DNA of 36,054 nt, taken from Eggerthellaceae bacterium (GTDB taxonomy: Bacteria > Actinomycetota > Coriobacteriia > Coriobacteriales > Eggerthellaceae). The stretch covers positions 1 to 36,054 of the forward strand of contig JAFUBE010000634.1 of NCBI GenBank assembly GCA_017460365.1, given 5' to 3'. Within the stretch, counting starts at the first letter, position 1, and every line of letters begins with the position of its first letter. Below the pieces are notes generated by a model. That model was not told where the DNA came from. It saw only the letters and a list, made by a program, of their open reading frames with translations, and made no database searches. A program made the position numbers and the translations under genes. Positions 1-6,794 of the stretch are shown here, piece after piece.

Positions 1-60
1 CCTGCGGTGGGCGCGGATGGCCTGCGGTGGGCGCGGATGGCCTGCGGTGGGCGCGGATGG
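1..60. repeat. Three tandem copies of a 20-bp unit at the window edge
   Basis: The unit CCTGCGGTGGGCGCGGATGG occurs three times in perfect succession from base 1 and may continue to the left of the window. It does not sit in a recognisable gene. It could be a minisatellite-like intergenic repeat or part of a terminal/attachment region; the sequence alone does not decide. Confidence 0.9.
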
Positions 61-67
61 CCCATTA

Positions 68-120
68 AAACAGGTGGTAGCGCTTAACTGGCAAGCGCTA
101 GTAGCTATCAATTCGATAGC
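68..120. repeat. Host-type interspersed repeat, copy 1 (two hairpins)
   Basis: Two perfect inverted repeats lie next to each other: TAGCGCTT (78-85) with AAGCGCTA (93-100), and GCTATC (104-109) with GATAGC (115-120). Elements built from AGCGCTT and GATAGC arms are common between genes in Comamonadaceae chromosomes (from memory of such genomes, not checked here). Copies 2 and 3 lie at 864-915 and 959-1014. Confidence 0.7.
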
Positions 121-410
121 GCATCCACACAACCGGCGGCAGAAAAAATGCCGGGCCCGACCTACGCCCGAATTTTCTCGCCACCAGAAAAATACAAGAC
201 CAAGGACCTCTCCAGAAAAACGGCCCGCTCGATCACCACCTGGTCGCCACAAACCACCCCGGGGGTACTCCCAGCCTCCCGGTCAATTTTGAATTTGGAC
301 CCCCGCCCAGGGGTGCACCTCCCGATCATTTTCAAATCCGGCGCGCACCATGGCAAGCCGCGTGCCCAGGAAAAGAGACGCCCATCTCACTTCGGCGTCC
401 GTTCGTCCCC

Positions 411-452
411 CGGCCATCAACCGCCCATCGCCGGCCATCAACCGCCCATCGC
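411..452. repeat. Two tandem copies of a 21-bp unit
   Basis: The block 411-431 is repeated exactly at 432-452 (core GGCCATCAACCGCCCATCGC). It lies in the gene-poor left end, with no supported open reading frame over it. Confidence 0.85.
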
Positions 453-521
453 CGACCCACAACCCTGCTGCGTCGCAACAAGGCACAGTCGAGTCTCGAT
501 CAACTTGATGACTTGAGAAAA

Positions 522-812
522 ATGTGTGACACGATCAACAACGAGATTGGGCGTTTGACGGCTTCTCTAAACTACCGCCATGTGGGCTCAACCACAGCGG
601 TTGCGGTGCTGATCTACGTGACCACCTGCATGTTCACTCACTATGGGGAGGACCATGGGGTCGATCGGACACCCCTGCTGTCCGTCCAACAGCGCGCTGT
701 GGGCGATTTTCTCGTTGGGCAAGGGGTTGGTAGCTCCGAGGGCGATGAGGCCCTTGTTGACCTCGCTAGGGCCAACGGCACTGTGGCCTATCTGGCGTCG
801 TTGCCCGGGTGA
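522..812 (+). CDS. Tentative small protein of unknown function in the gene-poor left end
   Basis: A 96-residue reading frame starts at ATG 522, with a weak purine stretch (GAGAAAA) just upstream. It has a moderately hydrophobic segment near residues 23-41 and an acidic C-terminal half. It is the only frame between 1 and 1170 whose composition looks even partly protein-like. It stands alone between repeat elements, has no recognisable family, and competes with open frames on the other strand. I would not be surprised if it is not a gene. Confidence 0.25.
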   Translation: MCDTINNEIGRLTASLNYRHVGSTTAVAVLIYVTTCMFTHYGEDHGVDRTPLLSVQQRAVGDFLVGQGVGSSEGDEALVDLARANGTVAYLASLPG

Positions 813-863
813 GCTACGCGGGCGGCCATTGGGGTGGTACTGCTTGGTGGTGGGCAAATCGGG

Positions 864-1014
864 TTTTTGCTATAAAACAGATAGCTGTCGGCACTTGTTG
901 GATAAGCGCTGGCCGTCTTTTACACCCTGGCGTTCAACGCTGCTCTTGGGGTCTTACCTTTGCTAAAAAACAGATAGCTACCAACGCTTTATGGATAAGC
1001 GCTAGACCCCGATT
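864..1014. repeat. Host-type interspersed repeat, copies 2 and 3 in direct orientation
   Basis: Positions 864-915 and 959-1014 share the framework TTTGCTA-AAAACAGATAGCT, then about 12 variable bases, then GGATAAGCGCT. This is the layout of repeats found near gene ends in Rhodoferax, Polaromonas and Acidovorax relatives (family knowledge from memory). The copies are diverged from each other. The stretch 1-1170 holds these repeats, the tandem units and one doubtful small frame, and nothing else I can support. Confidence 0.7.
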
Positions 1015-1170
1015 TCCCTGTATTTCTTGGAGTGGTCTGCTGGCGGTGCCGTAGAGACCTGTGCTCCGTGCACATCGGCACCCCTCTTTCTCATGCACAA
1101 AATCGCCCGCCCTTTTTCGTGGGCCAAATTGGGTGCAATTTTTCAAACGGACCCCTCTTTTGCTGGGCGC

Positions 1171-1638
1171 CTATGCGCTCTGTTTTTTCAGGAGCCCGGT
1201 TGGAGGGGGCCAATGTCCCTGGAGGTTTTCCCCGGCAGTTTTCACAGCAACACCTCGGCGCGCAGGCCCCGCCACCTGCACCAGTCCGGCCACCTCCAGC
1301 TCGCGCAGTATCTGCTGCACGCGGCGCTCGCTGATCCTGAGCATCCCGGCGATCTCGCGGGTGCCGAACCCCTTCTCGATGAACCGAGCCACGCTGCGCT
1401 TGCGCAGGTCGTCCTCATGGTCGCGCAGGCGGGGTACGGCCAGGTGCTCGCCCGGCCATGCCTCACACAGTCGCTTGGCGGCTGGCAGACCCAGCAGGCG
1501 GACCAGCAGGTGGCCTTCCTCGGCCACGATGGGCACGTAGAGGTTGCTGCCGTCACCGAACCAGGCCACGAGACGCAGTGTCGCGCTGAAGCCGATCACG
1601 GCGCTGATGTCATCGAGGGTGGTGTTTCGCAGTTCCAT
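1171..1638 (-). CDS. Mor-like transcription activator
   Basis: This 155-residue protein follows the layout of the Mor activator family of Mu-like phages. Residues 10-36 contain the IGF...GDGSNLYVP strand-and-turn (Mor proteins have G..hYhP here). Residues 44-69 carry the LLGLPAAKRL...VP repeat of the dimerisation domain, and residues 86-113 form a C-terminal helix-turn-helix (GTREIAGML-ISERRVQQIL). Mor-type proteins bind as dimers and recruit sigma70 RNA polymerase to middle or late promoters. It is the last gene of the leftward operon. I infer that it may switch on the tail operon. The start ATG is preceded by GGAAAGACCCCC. The gene ends with TAG; the frame stays open beyond it only through non-coding repeat DNA. 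Confidence 0.75.
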   Translation of the reverse strand: MELRNTTLDDISAVIGFSATLRLVAWFGDGSNLYVPIVAEEGHLLVRLLGLPAAKRLCEAWPGEHLAVPRLRDHEDDLRKRSVARFIEKGFGTREIAGMLRISERRVQQILRELEVAGLVQVAGPARRGVAVKTAGENLQGHWPPPTGLLKKQSA

Positions 1639-1653
1639 GGGGGTCTTTCCGTT

Positions 1654-2124
1654 TCAGTCAAACCGTGTGAACGGGATGTTGTGGCCCGACAGCAAACCTT
1701 GCAGGTAATTGATGTGAGCCCGCATCACCTTGTACGGGTGCGAGGTGCCGTTCGGATGCCCTACTGGTGCCATTTGCACATTCAGATCGGCCTGACCGAG
1801 ATTGTTGAAGTGCTCAATCCAAACACGTTCATGGGCATTGCGTCGTTTCTGATCAAGCAGAATTGCCGAAGCTACTTCCTCCAAAAGACATGCTTTGATG
1901 TCCCATCCGGCCAGCACCATCTGTGCCATCCAAACCTGACACGGCCGGGCATTTTTAGGGGCGATGTTGTGGTGATGGGTGTAAAGCCTTTTCTCGATAC
2001 GAACGCTTGACCCCACGTACCTAATCTCACCTGACAACGGGTCTAGCAATCCGTAAACACCCGAGGTGTACGGAAAACTCGCTCTGATCACACAGTGCAA
2101 TTTGTCGTGTTCAAAAATCTGCAT
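1654..2124 (-). CDS. GIY-YIG family endonuclease
   Basis: The domain begins with SGVYGLLDP and continues with IRYVGSS, the GIY and YIG elements. A basic KRLYTHHH segment follows, with the expected Arg and His, and a later ERVWIEHF holds the candidate metal-binding Glu. This single-domain protein of 156 residues has no separate DNA-binding module, as in many phage homing-type or segregation-distorting nucleases. An in-frame TTG at 2139 would add five residues; ATG 2124 is chosen for lack of a better ribosome site. It sits between the primase/iteron region and the Mor-like gene and was probably inserted as a mobile cistron. Confidence 0.8.
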   Translation of the reverse strand: MQIFEHDKLHCVIRASFPYTSGVYGLLDPLSGEIRYVGSSVRIEKRLYTHHHNIAPKNARPCQVWMAQMVLAGWDIKACLLEEVASAILLDQKRRNAHERVWIEHFNNLGQADLNVQMAPVGHPNGTSHPYKVMRAHINYLQGLLSGHNIPFTRFD

Positions 2125-2161
2125 AAAACCAATCTGCAATTTGTCTACAAGTTTCTCCGTT

Positions 2162-2259
2162 AGTGACGCAAGTGACGCATTTAGGTGCTTTTTCCAAAAC
2201 TCTCTTTACGCATAGGTGGAAAAAGTCAAAAAAGGGCAAAATGCGTCACTTGCGTCACT
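2162..2259. repeat. Iteron-bearing long inverted repeat; candidate replication origin
   Basis: The 21-bp arm 2162-2182 is perfectly complementary to 2239-2259. Each arm holds two copies of GTGACGCA spaced 9 bp apart (2163-2170 and 2172-2179; reverse at 2242-2249 and 2251-2258). Inside lies a second stem, CTTTTTCCA (2188-2196) with TGGAAAAAG (2217-2225), around an AT-rich loop. The structure lies directly downstream of the primase-helicase gene. P4-type alpha proteins recognise direct repeats at their origin (known for P4), so an origin is the leading reading. A structured 3' end of the primase mRNA is the alternative. Confidence 0.6.
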
Positions 2260-2267
2260 CTGTAGGG

Positions 2268-4844
2268 CTAAAACAGGTCCGCTGAACCCTTTATGCGTAA
2301 CCCAGACCTCAAGCGCACGCCGCCTGACCCCCGGATTGGCGGAAATCTCGTGTCCAACCGACGCGATAGAGCGGTGCTACTTCGGATGTAATTGAGCAAT
2401 CCGCGACCGCGAGCGAACATTTCCCACGAGTCCCACAGCTCTTTTGACGACACCGTGGCCGAAGGATCAAGGTCGCAGCACTCATCCAGCCACTCGGCCA
2501 AGAGGTCCATCTGCGACCGATAGGCGTCGCGGGCCGCGAGAACGCGCTTGGGCGGCACGAGGCCGTCCTTCTGATACCGCAGGGCTGCCTTGACGATCAG
2601 CGCAAGGATGCCGGCCATTTCCAGGGCGAGTTTTTCCTTCCGTTTTCCATCCTTGGGCACGTTCGGGTCGTTCTCAAAGTTGCGCTCGAACGGCAGCATG
2701 CCCATGCGGCGCCAGATGCCGTTGTCGTTGCCCTTGATGATCGGCTTGTGGTTCGTCGGCATGTAGACCACCCATGTCGGGGTCATCTCGACGCTGTGCT
2801 TGGCATGGATGCCCCGGGCAGTGATGGTGTCGCCCCCGGTCATGCTCTTGACCATACCCTCACGCAGCTCGCCGTTTTCATCCGGCTCATTGACATAGAC
2901 GAAACGAGCCCCCCGCAATCGAACAAGGTCCTCTCGCGGGCCACCCCCGCCCCCCTTATTACCATCTGCCACAAACGAAGCGGCATCGGCCGAGCGGGCG
3001 TAGCTGCCGAACGCCTGGCGCACGGCGTTGAAGATGGTGCTCTTGCCGTTGGCCCCGTTGCCGAAGGCGATGAACATGATGTCCTCGATGGGGGTGCCCA
3101 TGAGCGCGTACCCGAAGGTGCGCATCACGTACTCCACCATGTCCTCGTCGCCCGAGAACACCTCGGAGATGGTGCGCTCAAACACCGGCGCCTTGGCCCG
3201 AGGGTCGAAGTCGCAGGCCGCCACCAAGGTGATGCGCAGGTCTGGGTCCGGGGGCAGCAGCGCGCCCGTGCGCAAGTCCACCACGCCGTTGCGCACGCCC
3301 AGGTAGTGGCTGTGCTTGTCCAGCTCGGCAGCCGGCACGGCGACGCGCGGATCGCTGGACGCCAGCTTGACCATGTTGCTCACCATCCTGGCCTGCTGGC
3401 TCAGGGCGCAGAACTGGAAGAACTCGGCGCGTTCCTCGTGTTCCTCGACCTCGTTGACCAGGGCGCGGATGGTCTCTTTCGCCAGATGCTCGATTTCCAC
3501 GTCCACCGCGCGGCGCCAGTAGACGCCGGTCCAGATGAACCACGTTCCGACCTCGGGCACGAACATCAGGCCGTCGCCGTAGCGGTCCAGCATGCGCTCG
3601 GCGTTGCCGAACTCGGTCAAGGGCCGCTTGGCCTGCACCGTGGCCGCCCGTGGTCCCACCAGCAGGGCGCGCGCCTGCGTGATGGGCATGTTGGTCTTGG
3701 TCAGGGCCTTGTAGCGCGCCTGGAAGGCGCCAATGATCTCCGTGCGCACCAGCGGGTCGTCAGGGATCAGCAGCTTCAGCTTCTCCAGCACCTCCTTTCC
3801 GCCCAACTTCAGGCTGTCGGTCTGCGACTGGATCAGTTCCTTGGCTTCGTCCAGCGCGGCGCGGCGCCCTTCGTGGTCCTTCTCGCGCTTGGCCTGCCCG
3901 CAGATTTTCAGCAACCAGCGCAGCGTGGTGGGCGCACCGCTGCCCCCGCCGAACGAGCGCCACTTGTAGTCGTACTGCTTGGGGTCGTCCTTGCTGGAGC
4001 GTGCTCCGTACTCCTTCCACAGCGCCAGCGCGTCGGACTCATGCTCGGTGCCTGCGAACTCGTGGTGCAGGGACATGCCGACGTGTGCCCAGTGGTCGTA
4101 GGAGTCGCCGTCGTTCTCCAGGTGCGACATCCAGCGCTCAACCTCGGCGAAGGACATGCCCACACGGGCCACCAAGCTCATCAGGTCATCGGCGTCGCTG
4201 GAGCTGCGCATGGCAGGCGACTCGGCCGAGCCCACCACCGTCACACCGGGGGTGGTGCGCACCAGGCGGCTCACCTCGGCCAGCAGCGCAGCGACATGCT
4301 TCTCGGTCACGACAGGCAGGTCAGAGGCGCGCAGCGACTCCAGCCCTCCCATCAGGTCCACCCACTGGTAGTCGCGGCCGGTGTCCGGGTGCTCGTGGTA
4401 GGCTACGAACTGCTGGCCCAGGCCCAGGATTTCCACCTGCTGGTGGTTGTCCTTGCCGGACGGCTTGGTGGGGTCCGTGGGGTCGAAGAACTGCACCGAG
4501 GCGCCCTTGGCCCAGCCGGCGCTGTCTGCGCGGTAGGCCAGCAGGATGCGCGGCGCGGCCCCCACACGCTCGGCCCCATCACCGAGGTTGCGGCGGCACC
4601 AGGCGATGAGCGCAGGGCCGATGACCGGGTGGCTCACGTCGATGTCCACGCCGACGATGGGGTGCGCCCCCTGGCCGCAGAGCATACCCACCCCGTGGTC
4701 AGGGTAGCGGGTCAGGTCCTCCATGCCGAGGCGGGCCTTTTGCCAGCCAGAGATTGCTGGGCGTTTTTCGCCCTTGCGGATGGGGACGATCAGGTAGCCG
4801 TTGGCGAGCAGCGCCCGGCCATGGTTGCGAAAATGGTCGGTCAT
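2268..4844 (-). CDS. P4/D5-type primase-helicase
   Basis: An 858-residue fusion. Residues 5-170 form an N-terminal prim-pol-like domain (GYLIVPI near 16, then GVDID at 65-69 with two metal-binding Asp). Residues 220-315 resemble a PriCT-type connector (WAHVGMSLHH, then YKWRSFGG). From about 410 the D5 N-terminal region leads into a superfamily 3 helicase. Its Walker A is GNGANGKST at 595-603, its Walker B-like strand is ARFVYVNEP near 646, and a sensor region WVVYMPTNHKP follows near 691. It would unwind the phage origin and lay primers. The C-terminus reads SADLF then TAG, a tail shared with the phage exonuclease and ssDNA-binding protein. It overlaps the upstream gene by ATGA and is followed by the iteron repeat. 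Confidence 0.93.
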   Translation of the reverse strand: MTDHFRNHGRALLANGYLIVPIRKGEKRPAISGWQKARLGMEDLTRYPDHGVGMLCGQGAHPIVGVDIDVSHPVIGPALIAWCRRNLGDGAERVGAAPRILLAYRADSAGWAKGASVQFFDPTDPTKPSGKDNHQQVEILGLGQQFVAYHEHPDTGRDYQWVDLMGGLESLRASDLPVVTEKHVAALLAEVSRLVRTTPGVTVVGSAESPAMRSSSDADDLMSLVARVGMSFAEVERWMSHLENDGDSYDHWAHVGMSLHHEFAGTEHESDALALWKEYGARSSKDDPKQYDYKWRSFGGGSGAPTTLRWLLKICGQAKREKDHEGRRAALDEAKELIQSQTDSLKLGGKEVLEKLKLLIPDDPLVRTEIIGAFQARYKALTKTNMPITQARALLVGPRAATVQAKRPLTEFGNAERMLDRYGDGLMFVPEVGTWFIWTGVYWRRAVDVEIEHLAKETIRALVNEVEEHEERAEFFQFCALSQQARMVSNMVKLASSDPRVAVPAAELDKHSHYLGVRNGVVDLRTGALLPPDPDLRITLVAACDFDPRAKAPVFERTISEVFSGDEDMVEYVMRTFGYALMGTPIEDIMFIAFGNGANGKSTIFNAVRQAFGSYARSADAASFVADGNKGGGGGPREDLVRLRGARFVYVNEPDENGELREGMVKSMTGGDTITARGIHAKHSVEMTPTWVVYMPTNHKPIIKGNDNGIWRRMGMLPFERNFENDPNVPKDGKRKEKLALEMAGILALIVKAALRYQKDGLVPPKRVLAARDAYRSQMDLLAEWLDECCDLDPSATVSSKELWDSWEMFARGRGLLNYIRSSTALSRRLDTRFPPIRGSGGVRLRSGLRIKGSADLF

Positions 4845-5095
4845 CCTTGGGGGCTTTCGGCTTTCTTCTGCTTGCTCTGCTGGCGCAAGGCGATCTCACG
4901 AGCAAGCGCTGCGGTCATGGCGCCCAGTTGTTTTACAGTGTGTTTTGGCAGTACAACCAGCTTCGTTTCTTTGGGCGTCCCGGTCTGGAACGCACTGAGC
5001 ATCCCCACGAAAGCCTCAGCCATGTTCGGGTCGATTGGTGCAAGAGTGGTTCGCCCATCGACCCTGATGAAGATTGCGACCTGTTCGATGTTCAT
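4841..5095 (-). CDS. Conserved-looking small protein of unknown function
   Basis: This 84-residue protein sits between a hypothetical gene and the primase with 4-base overlaps on both sides, so it is translationally coupled to the primase. The first half is strand-rich (VAIFIRVDG, then KLVVLPKHTVKQL). The second half is a helix ending in a Lys/Gln-rich tail. I do not recognise the family. Its position suggests an accessory role to the primase, by inference only. Confidence 0.75.
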   Translation of the reverse strand: MNIEQVAIFIRVDGRTTLAPIDPNMAEAFVGMLSAFQTGTPKETKLVVLPKHTVKQLGAMTAALAREIALRQQSKQKKAESPQG

Positions 5096-5406
5096 GCCGC
5101 ACCGCCCTTCAGCTTGGAGACGGTTTCACGCGCCTTCGTCCAGCGCTGGCCCGCGCGCACGTAGGCGTCGTGCATCTTTTCCAGCTTGCGCTCGGCCTCG
5201 GCAATGGCCTCATCGCGCGTGGCGAACAGGCCCCCCTGGTGCAGGAGCGACGGTTTGTCGCAGTTGAAGTATCCCTTGATGGAGCCAGGATAGACACCGC
5301 AGACAGACAACTGCTTCACGTTCAGCGAAGCGGTGACGTACCAGGCGGTACAGGGGAATTTGGTAGGAGAGAACAAGGCTGGCGACCTTTCTGCAAGGCG
5401 CCGCAT
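5092..5406 (-). CDS. Small protein of unknown function upstream of the primase
   Basis: With the ATG at 5406 this is a 104-residue protein. It has a mixed N-terminal half (TAWYVTASLNVKQ, then GVYPGSIKGYF) and a charged C-terminal helix (TRDEAIAEAERKLEKM). An upstream ATG at 5442 would add twelve residues, but it directly follows the U-tract of a terminator-like hairpin (5447-5470), so the later start is preferred. It ends with a 4-base overlap onto the next gene. A promoter at 5516-5544 seems to serve it and the genes after it. No family recognised. Confidence 0.6.
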   Translation of the reverse strand: MRRLAERSPALFSPTKFPCTAWYVTASLNVKQLSVCGVYPGSIKGYFNCDKPSLLHQGGLFATRDEAIAEAERKLEKMHDAYVRAGQRWTKARETVSKLKGGAA

Positions 5407-5446
5407 GGTGGAGACCTGACGGAGCGCCAGCCTGTACCCCATCCGC

Positions 5447-5470
5447 AAAAATGGGGGTGTCAGGCCCCCA
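5447..5470 (-). terminator. Intrinsic terminator or attenuator (leftward)
   Basis: On the leftward strand TGGGGG (5470-5465) pairs with CCCCCA (5457-5452) around a 7-base loop, followed by a run of T (5451-5447). This is a normal rho-independent shape. It lies between a candidate promoter (5516-5544) and the next gene start, so it may limit read-through to the primase genes. Confidence 0.55.
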
Positions 5471-5515
5471 CCGTGCGGCTCTGCGGGTGACGGGGAATTC
5501 TGGCTGGCGGCGTGC

Positions 5516-5544
5516 AGTATATCGCGTTTGCGCAAAAACACTAA
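5516..5544 (-). promoter_or_regulatory. Leftward sigma70-like promoter with operator palindrome in the spacer
   Basis: On the minus strand the -35 candidate is TTAGTG (5544-5539), the spacer is 17 bp, and the -10 is TATACT (5521-5516). The spacer holds the perfect palindrome TTTGCGCAAA (5527-5536). The same palindrome core lies at the same place in the promoter at 6448-6476. The -35 overlaps the last codons of the upstream gene. Its likely role is to boost or control transcription of the primase gene group. Confidence 0.5.
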
Positions 5545-5936
5545 ACGTTTTGCGACACTCGACACTTCAGGATGCTGGTGTACACCGGGTCGATGAACTT
5601 CGCGCCCGTGTCGGCCCCGTGCCACCAGAGGTCACCGTCCATCTGCGGGATGCAGCCGCACAGCACGCTGCCGTCGGTCAGCATGATGTCCACCGTAGTG
5701 CCGAGACCGAAACCGCCGGGTTCTACCCAACCCTCGGCCGCCTCCCGCATCAACCACCCCCGCCATGCTGCCTCGATCTGCCGGACGCCGTACTGGCCGT
5801 TCGCTTCGCGCCAGAACAGGGCCTCCCGGCTGTTCGGATCACCCTCTTCCGGGTGCGACCAGCCTCGCGCCTTCAGCCCCTGGTAGTGGGCCCAGCAGGC
5901 GTCTTCGAACTGGGGGCGGGTGTCGGTGTTGGTCAT
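5541..5936 (-). CDS. Phage protein of unknown function, Trp/Gly-rich
   Basis: This 131-residue protein starts at ATG 5936, which overlaps the upstream stop as ATGA; an earlier in-frame start at 5951 is less likely. It begins with a helical segment (FEDACWAHYQGLKARGW), then REALFWREANGQYGVRQIEAAWRGWL, then a small strand-rich C-terminal part with LCGCIPQMDGDLWWHG. Similar Trp-rich proteins that count whole-codon helices are common in Burkholderiales prophages, without known function. It ends with TAG inside the -35 element of the next promoter. Confidence 0.75.
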   Translation of the reverse strand: MTNTDTRPQFEDACWAHYQGLKARGWSHPEEGDPNSREALFWREANGQYGVRQIEAAWRGWLMREAAEGWVEPGGFGLGTTVDIMLTDGSVLCGCIPQMDGDLWWHGADTGAKFIDPVYTSILKCRVSQNV

Positions 5937-6202
5937 GGCGCAACCTCGCACTCAGCGCACATCGAGCAGATGACCTCCAGCGTCAGCACCTGCGTGCCGT
6001 ACTTCTCGTGCATGACCACCGAGGCATCGGCGATCCGCTTGGCGAGGTCAGCGCGGCACGAGCGGCGGCTGCAGATCGACAACTGGTAGAGGTACAGACG
6101 CGACGTGCCGGCGAGCCCCGCGAATTCGTCGCGCTTGTCGTCGGTCTCCAACTGGCGCAGGACGGCCAGCAGGGGTGTCTTCGGGGTGTTCTTGCGGGCC
6201 AT
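5933..6202 (-). CDS. YdaS/Cro-like helix-turn-helix regulator
   Basis: An 89-residue protein starting at ATG 6202, which overlaps the preceding TAA by one base (TAATG). The stretch DEFAGLAGTSRLYLYQL, then SCRADLAKRIADAS, matches the YdaS-like helix-turn-helix layout (residues about 26-60): a short helix, a TS-x-x-YL recognition start, then a helix with LAKRI. Such proteins act as Cro-type repressors or activators in prophages. The nearby TTGCGC palindromes at 5527-5536 and 6458-6467 are reasonable targets, by inference. A GAAAGACCC leader precedes the start. Confidence 0.65.
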   Translation of the reverse strand: MARKNTPKTPLLAVLRQLETDDKRDEFAGLAGTSRLYLYQLSICSRRSCRADLAKRIADASVVMHEKYGTQVLTLEVICSMCAECEVAP

Positions 6203-6441
6203 TAGGAAGGGTCTTTCTGTGTTTGTGCACGATGGTTCCACTTCGCGCGGACGGCCGCCTTTTGGTCTTCGGTGACGTGGCCCGGCCAGTTGGACACGAC
6301 AAAGCGCACACCGCAGGGGTTACAGCAGACCGAGAAGACGTCCACTGGGTCAGGGCCGAAACCACCGCCAGGGTTGTGGCCCAGCCGTTCGGAAGGCGCA
6401 CCCCCGCAGAAGGGGCAGGGTGATAAAGTTATTTCGCACAT
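6202..6441 (-). CDS. Lar-like zinc-ribbon protein
   Basis: This 79-residue protein starts at ATG 6441. It carries CPFCGG (Cys9, Cys12) and a second knuckle at residues 39-43 (VCCNPCG), and ends with the AKWNHRA signature typical of the Lar family (WN-x-RA). The known Lar of the Rac prophage relieves restriction by type I systems; transfer of that role here is inference. The ATG lies seven bases after the -10 element TAGAAT (6453-6448), so the transcript should begin at the A of the start codon (leaderless). An upstream TTG at 6447 is the only alternative start. Confidence 0.72.
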   Translation of the reverse strand: MCEITLSPCPFCGGAPSERLGHNPGGGFGPDPVDVFSVCCNPCGVRFVVSNWPGHVTEDQKAAVRAKWNHRAQTQKDPS

Positions 6442-6447
6442 GCGCAA

Positions 6448-6476
6448 ATTCTAGCTTATTGCGCAATCGCTCACAA
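6448..6476 (-). promoter_or_regulatory. Leftward promoter giving a leaderless transcript, with operator palindrome in the spacer
   Basis: On the minus strand TTGTGA (6476-6471), a 17-bp spacer and TAGAAT (6453-6448) form a near-ideal sigma70 promoter. The spacer contains ATTGCGCAAT (6458-6467), a perfect 10-bp palindrome, and TGCGCAAA follows at 6441-6448. A bound repressor would block polymerase directly. Confidence 0.65.
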
Positions 6477-6566
6477 CCACCCATCGGCCAACGCGAAAAA
6501 ACTGTTGCGTACACCTAAACTCTGCGATAGTCTTACGTCACCCCAATGAGCCCCACGGAGGTGTGC

Positions 6567-6794
6567 TCATACCAACCCTTTCCCAACAGGCCGCTTACCC
6601 ACCGGCCCCACGGGGATCACCGCACCGCTGCGCAGCGACACGCATTGGGCCACCTGCACATGGGCGACCCGCAACTCCACCCTGGACGAGTACCCCTAGC
6701 CGTAGGCCGCGCAGATGCTCGCGCTGTCCATGTGCACCTTCTCGACCACGGCGCCTTGGGCCGTGAACGCGATGAAAACGAAGACCCAGTTCAC
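6567..6794 (-). pseudogene. Small exported protein gene interrupted by an in-frame amber codon
   Basis: Starting at GTG 6794, which overlaps the upstream stop as GTGA, the frame encodes a hydrophobic N-terminus (NWVFVFIAFTAQGAVVEKV) and stops at TAG 6698-6696 after 32 residues. The same frame continues with protein-like sequence (GYSSRVELRVAHVQVAQCV) to TGA at 6569-6567, giving 75 codons in all. With the amber read through, the architecture equals that of the protein at 10227-10409: a hydrophobic start, a VVE motif and two cysteines 20-23 residues apart. TAG ends several other genes here, so general recoding is unlikely. A nonsense mutation or local read-through are the options. Confidence 0.55.

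Noticed and set aside
1-470. CRISPR-like array formed by the 20- and 21-bp repeats
   Set aside because: The units are directly tandem, without spacers, and no cas genes are near.
934-1170. Possible C-terminal extension of the Mor-like protein past its TAG
   Set aside because: The frame stays open for about 79 codons but runs through host-type repeat DNA and has no conserved-looking content. TAG is taken as a real stop.
2748-5267. Very long open frame (839 codons) on the plus strand opposite the primase gene
   Set aside because: It mirrors the primase codons in GC-rich DNA, is rich in His/Arg/Gly/Ala without domain features, and has no ribosome site. The minus-strand frame carries clear helicase motifs.
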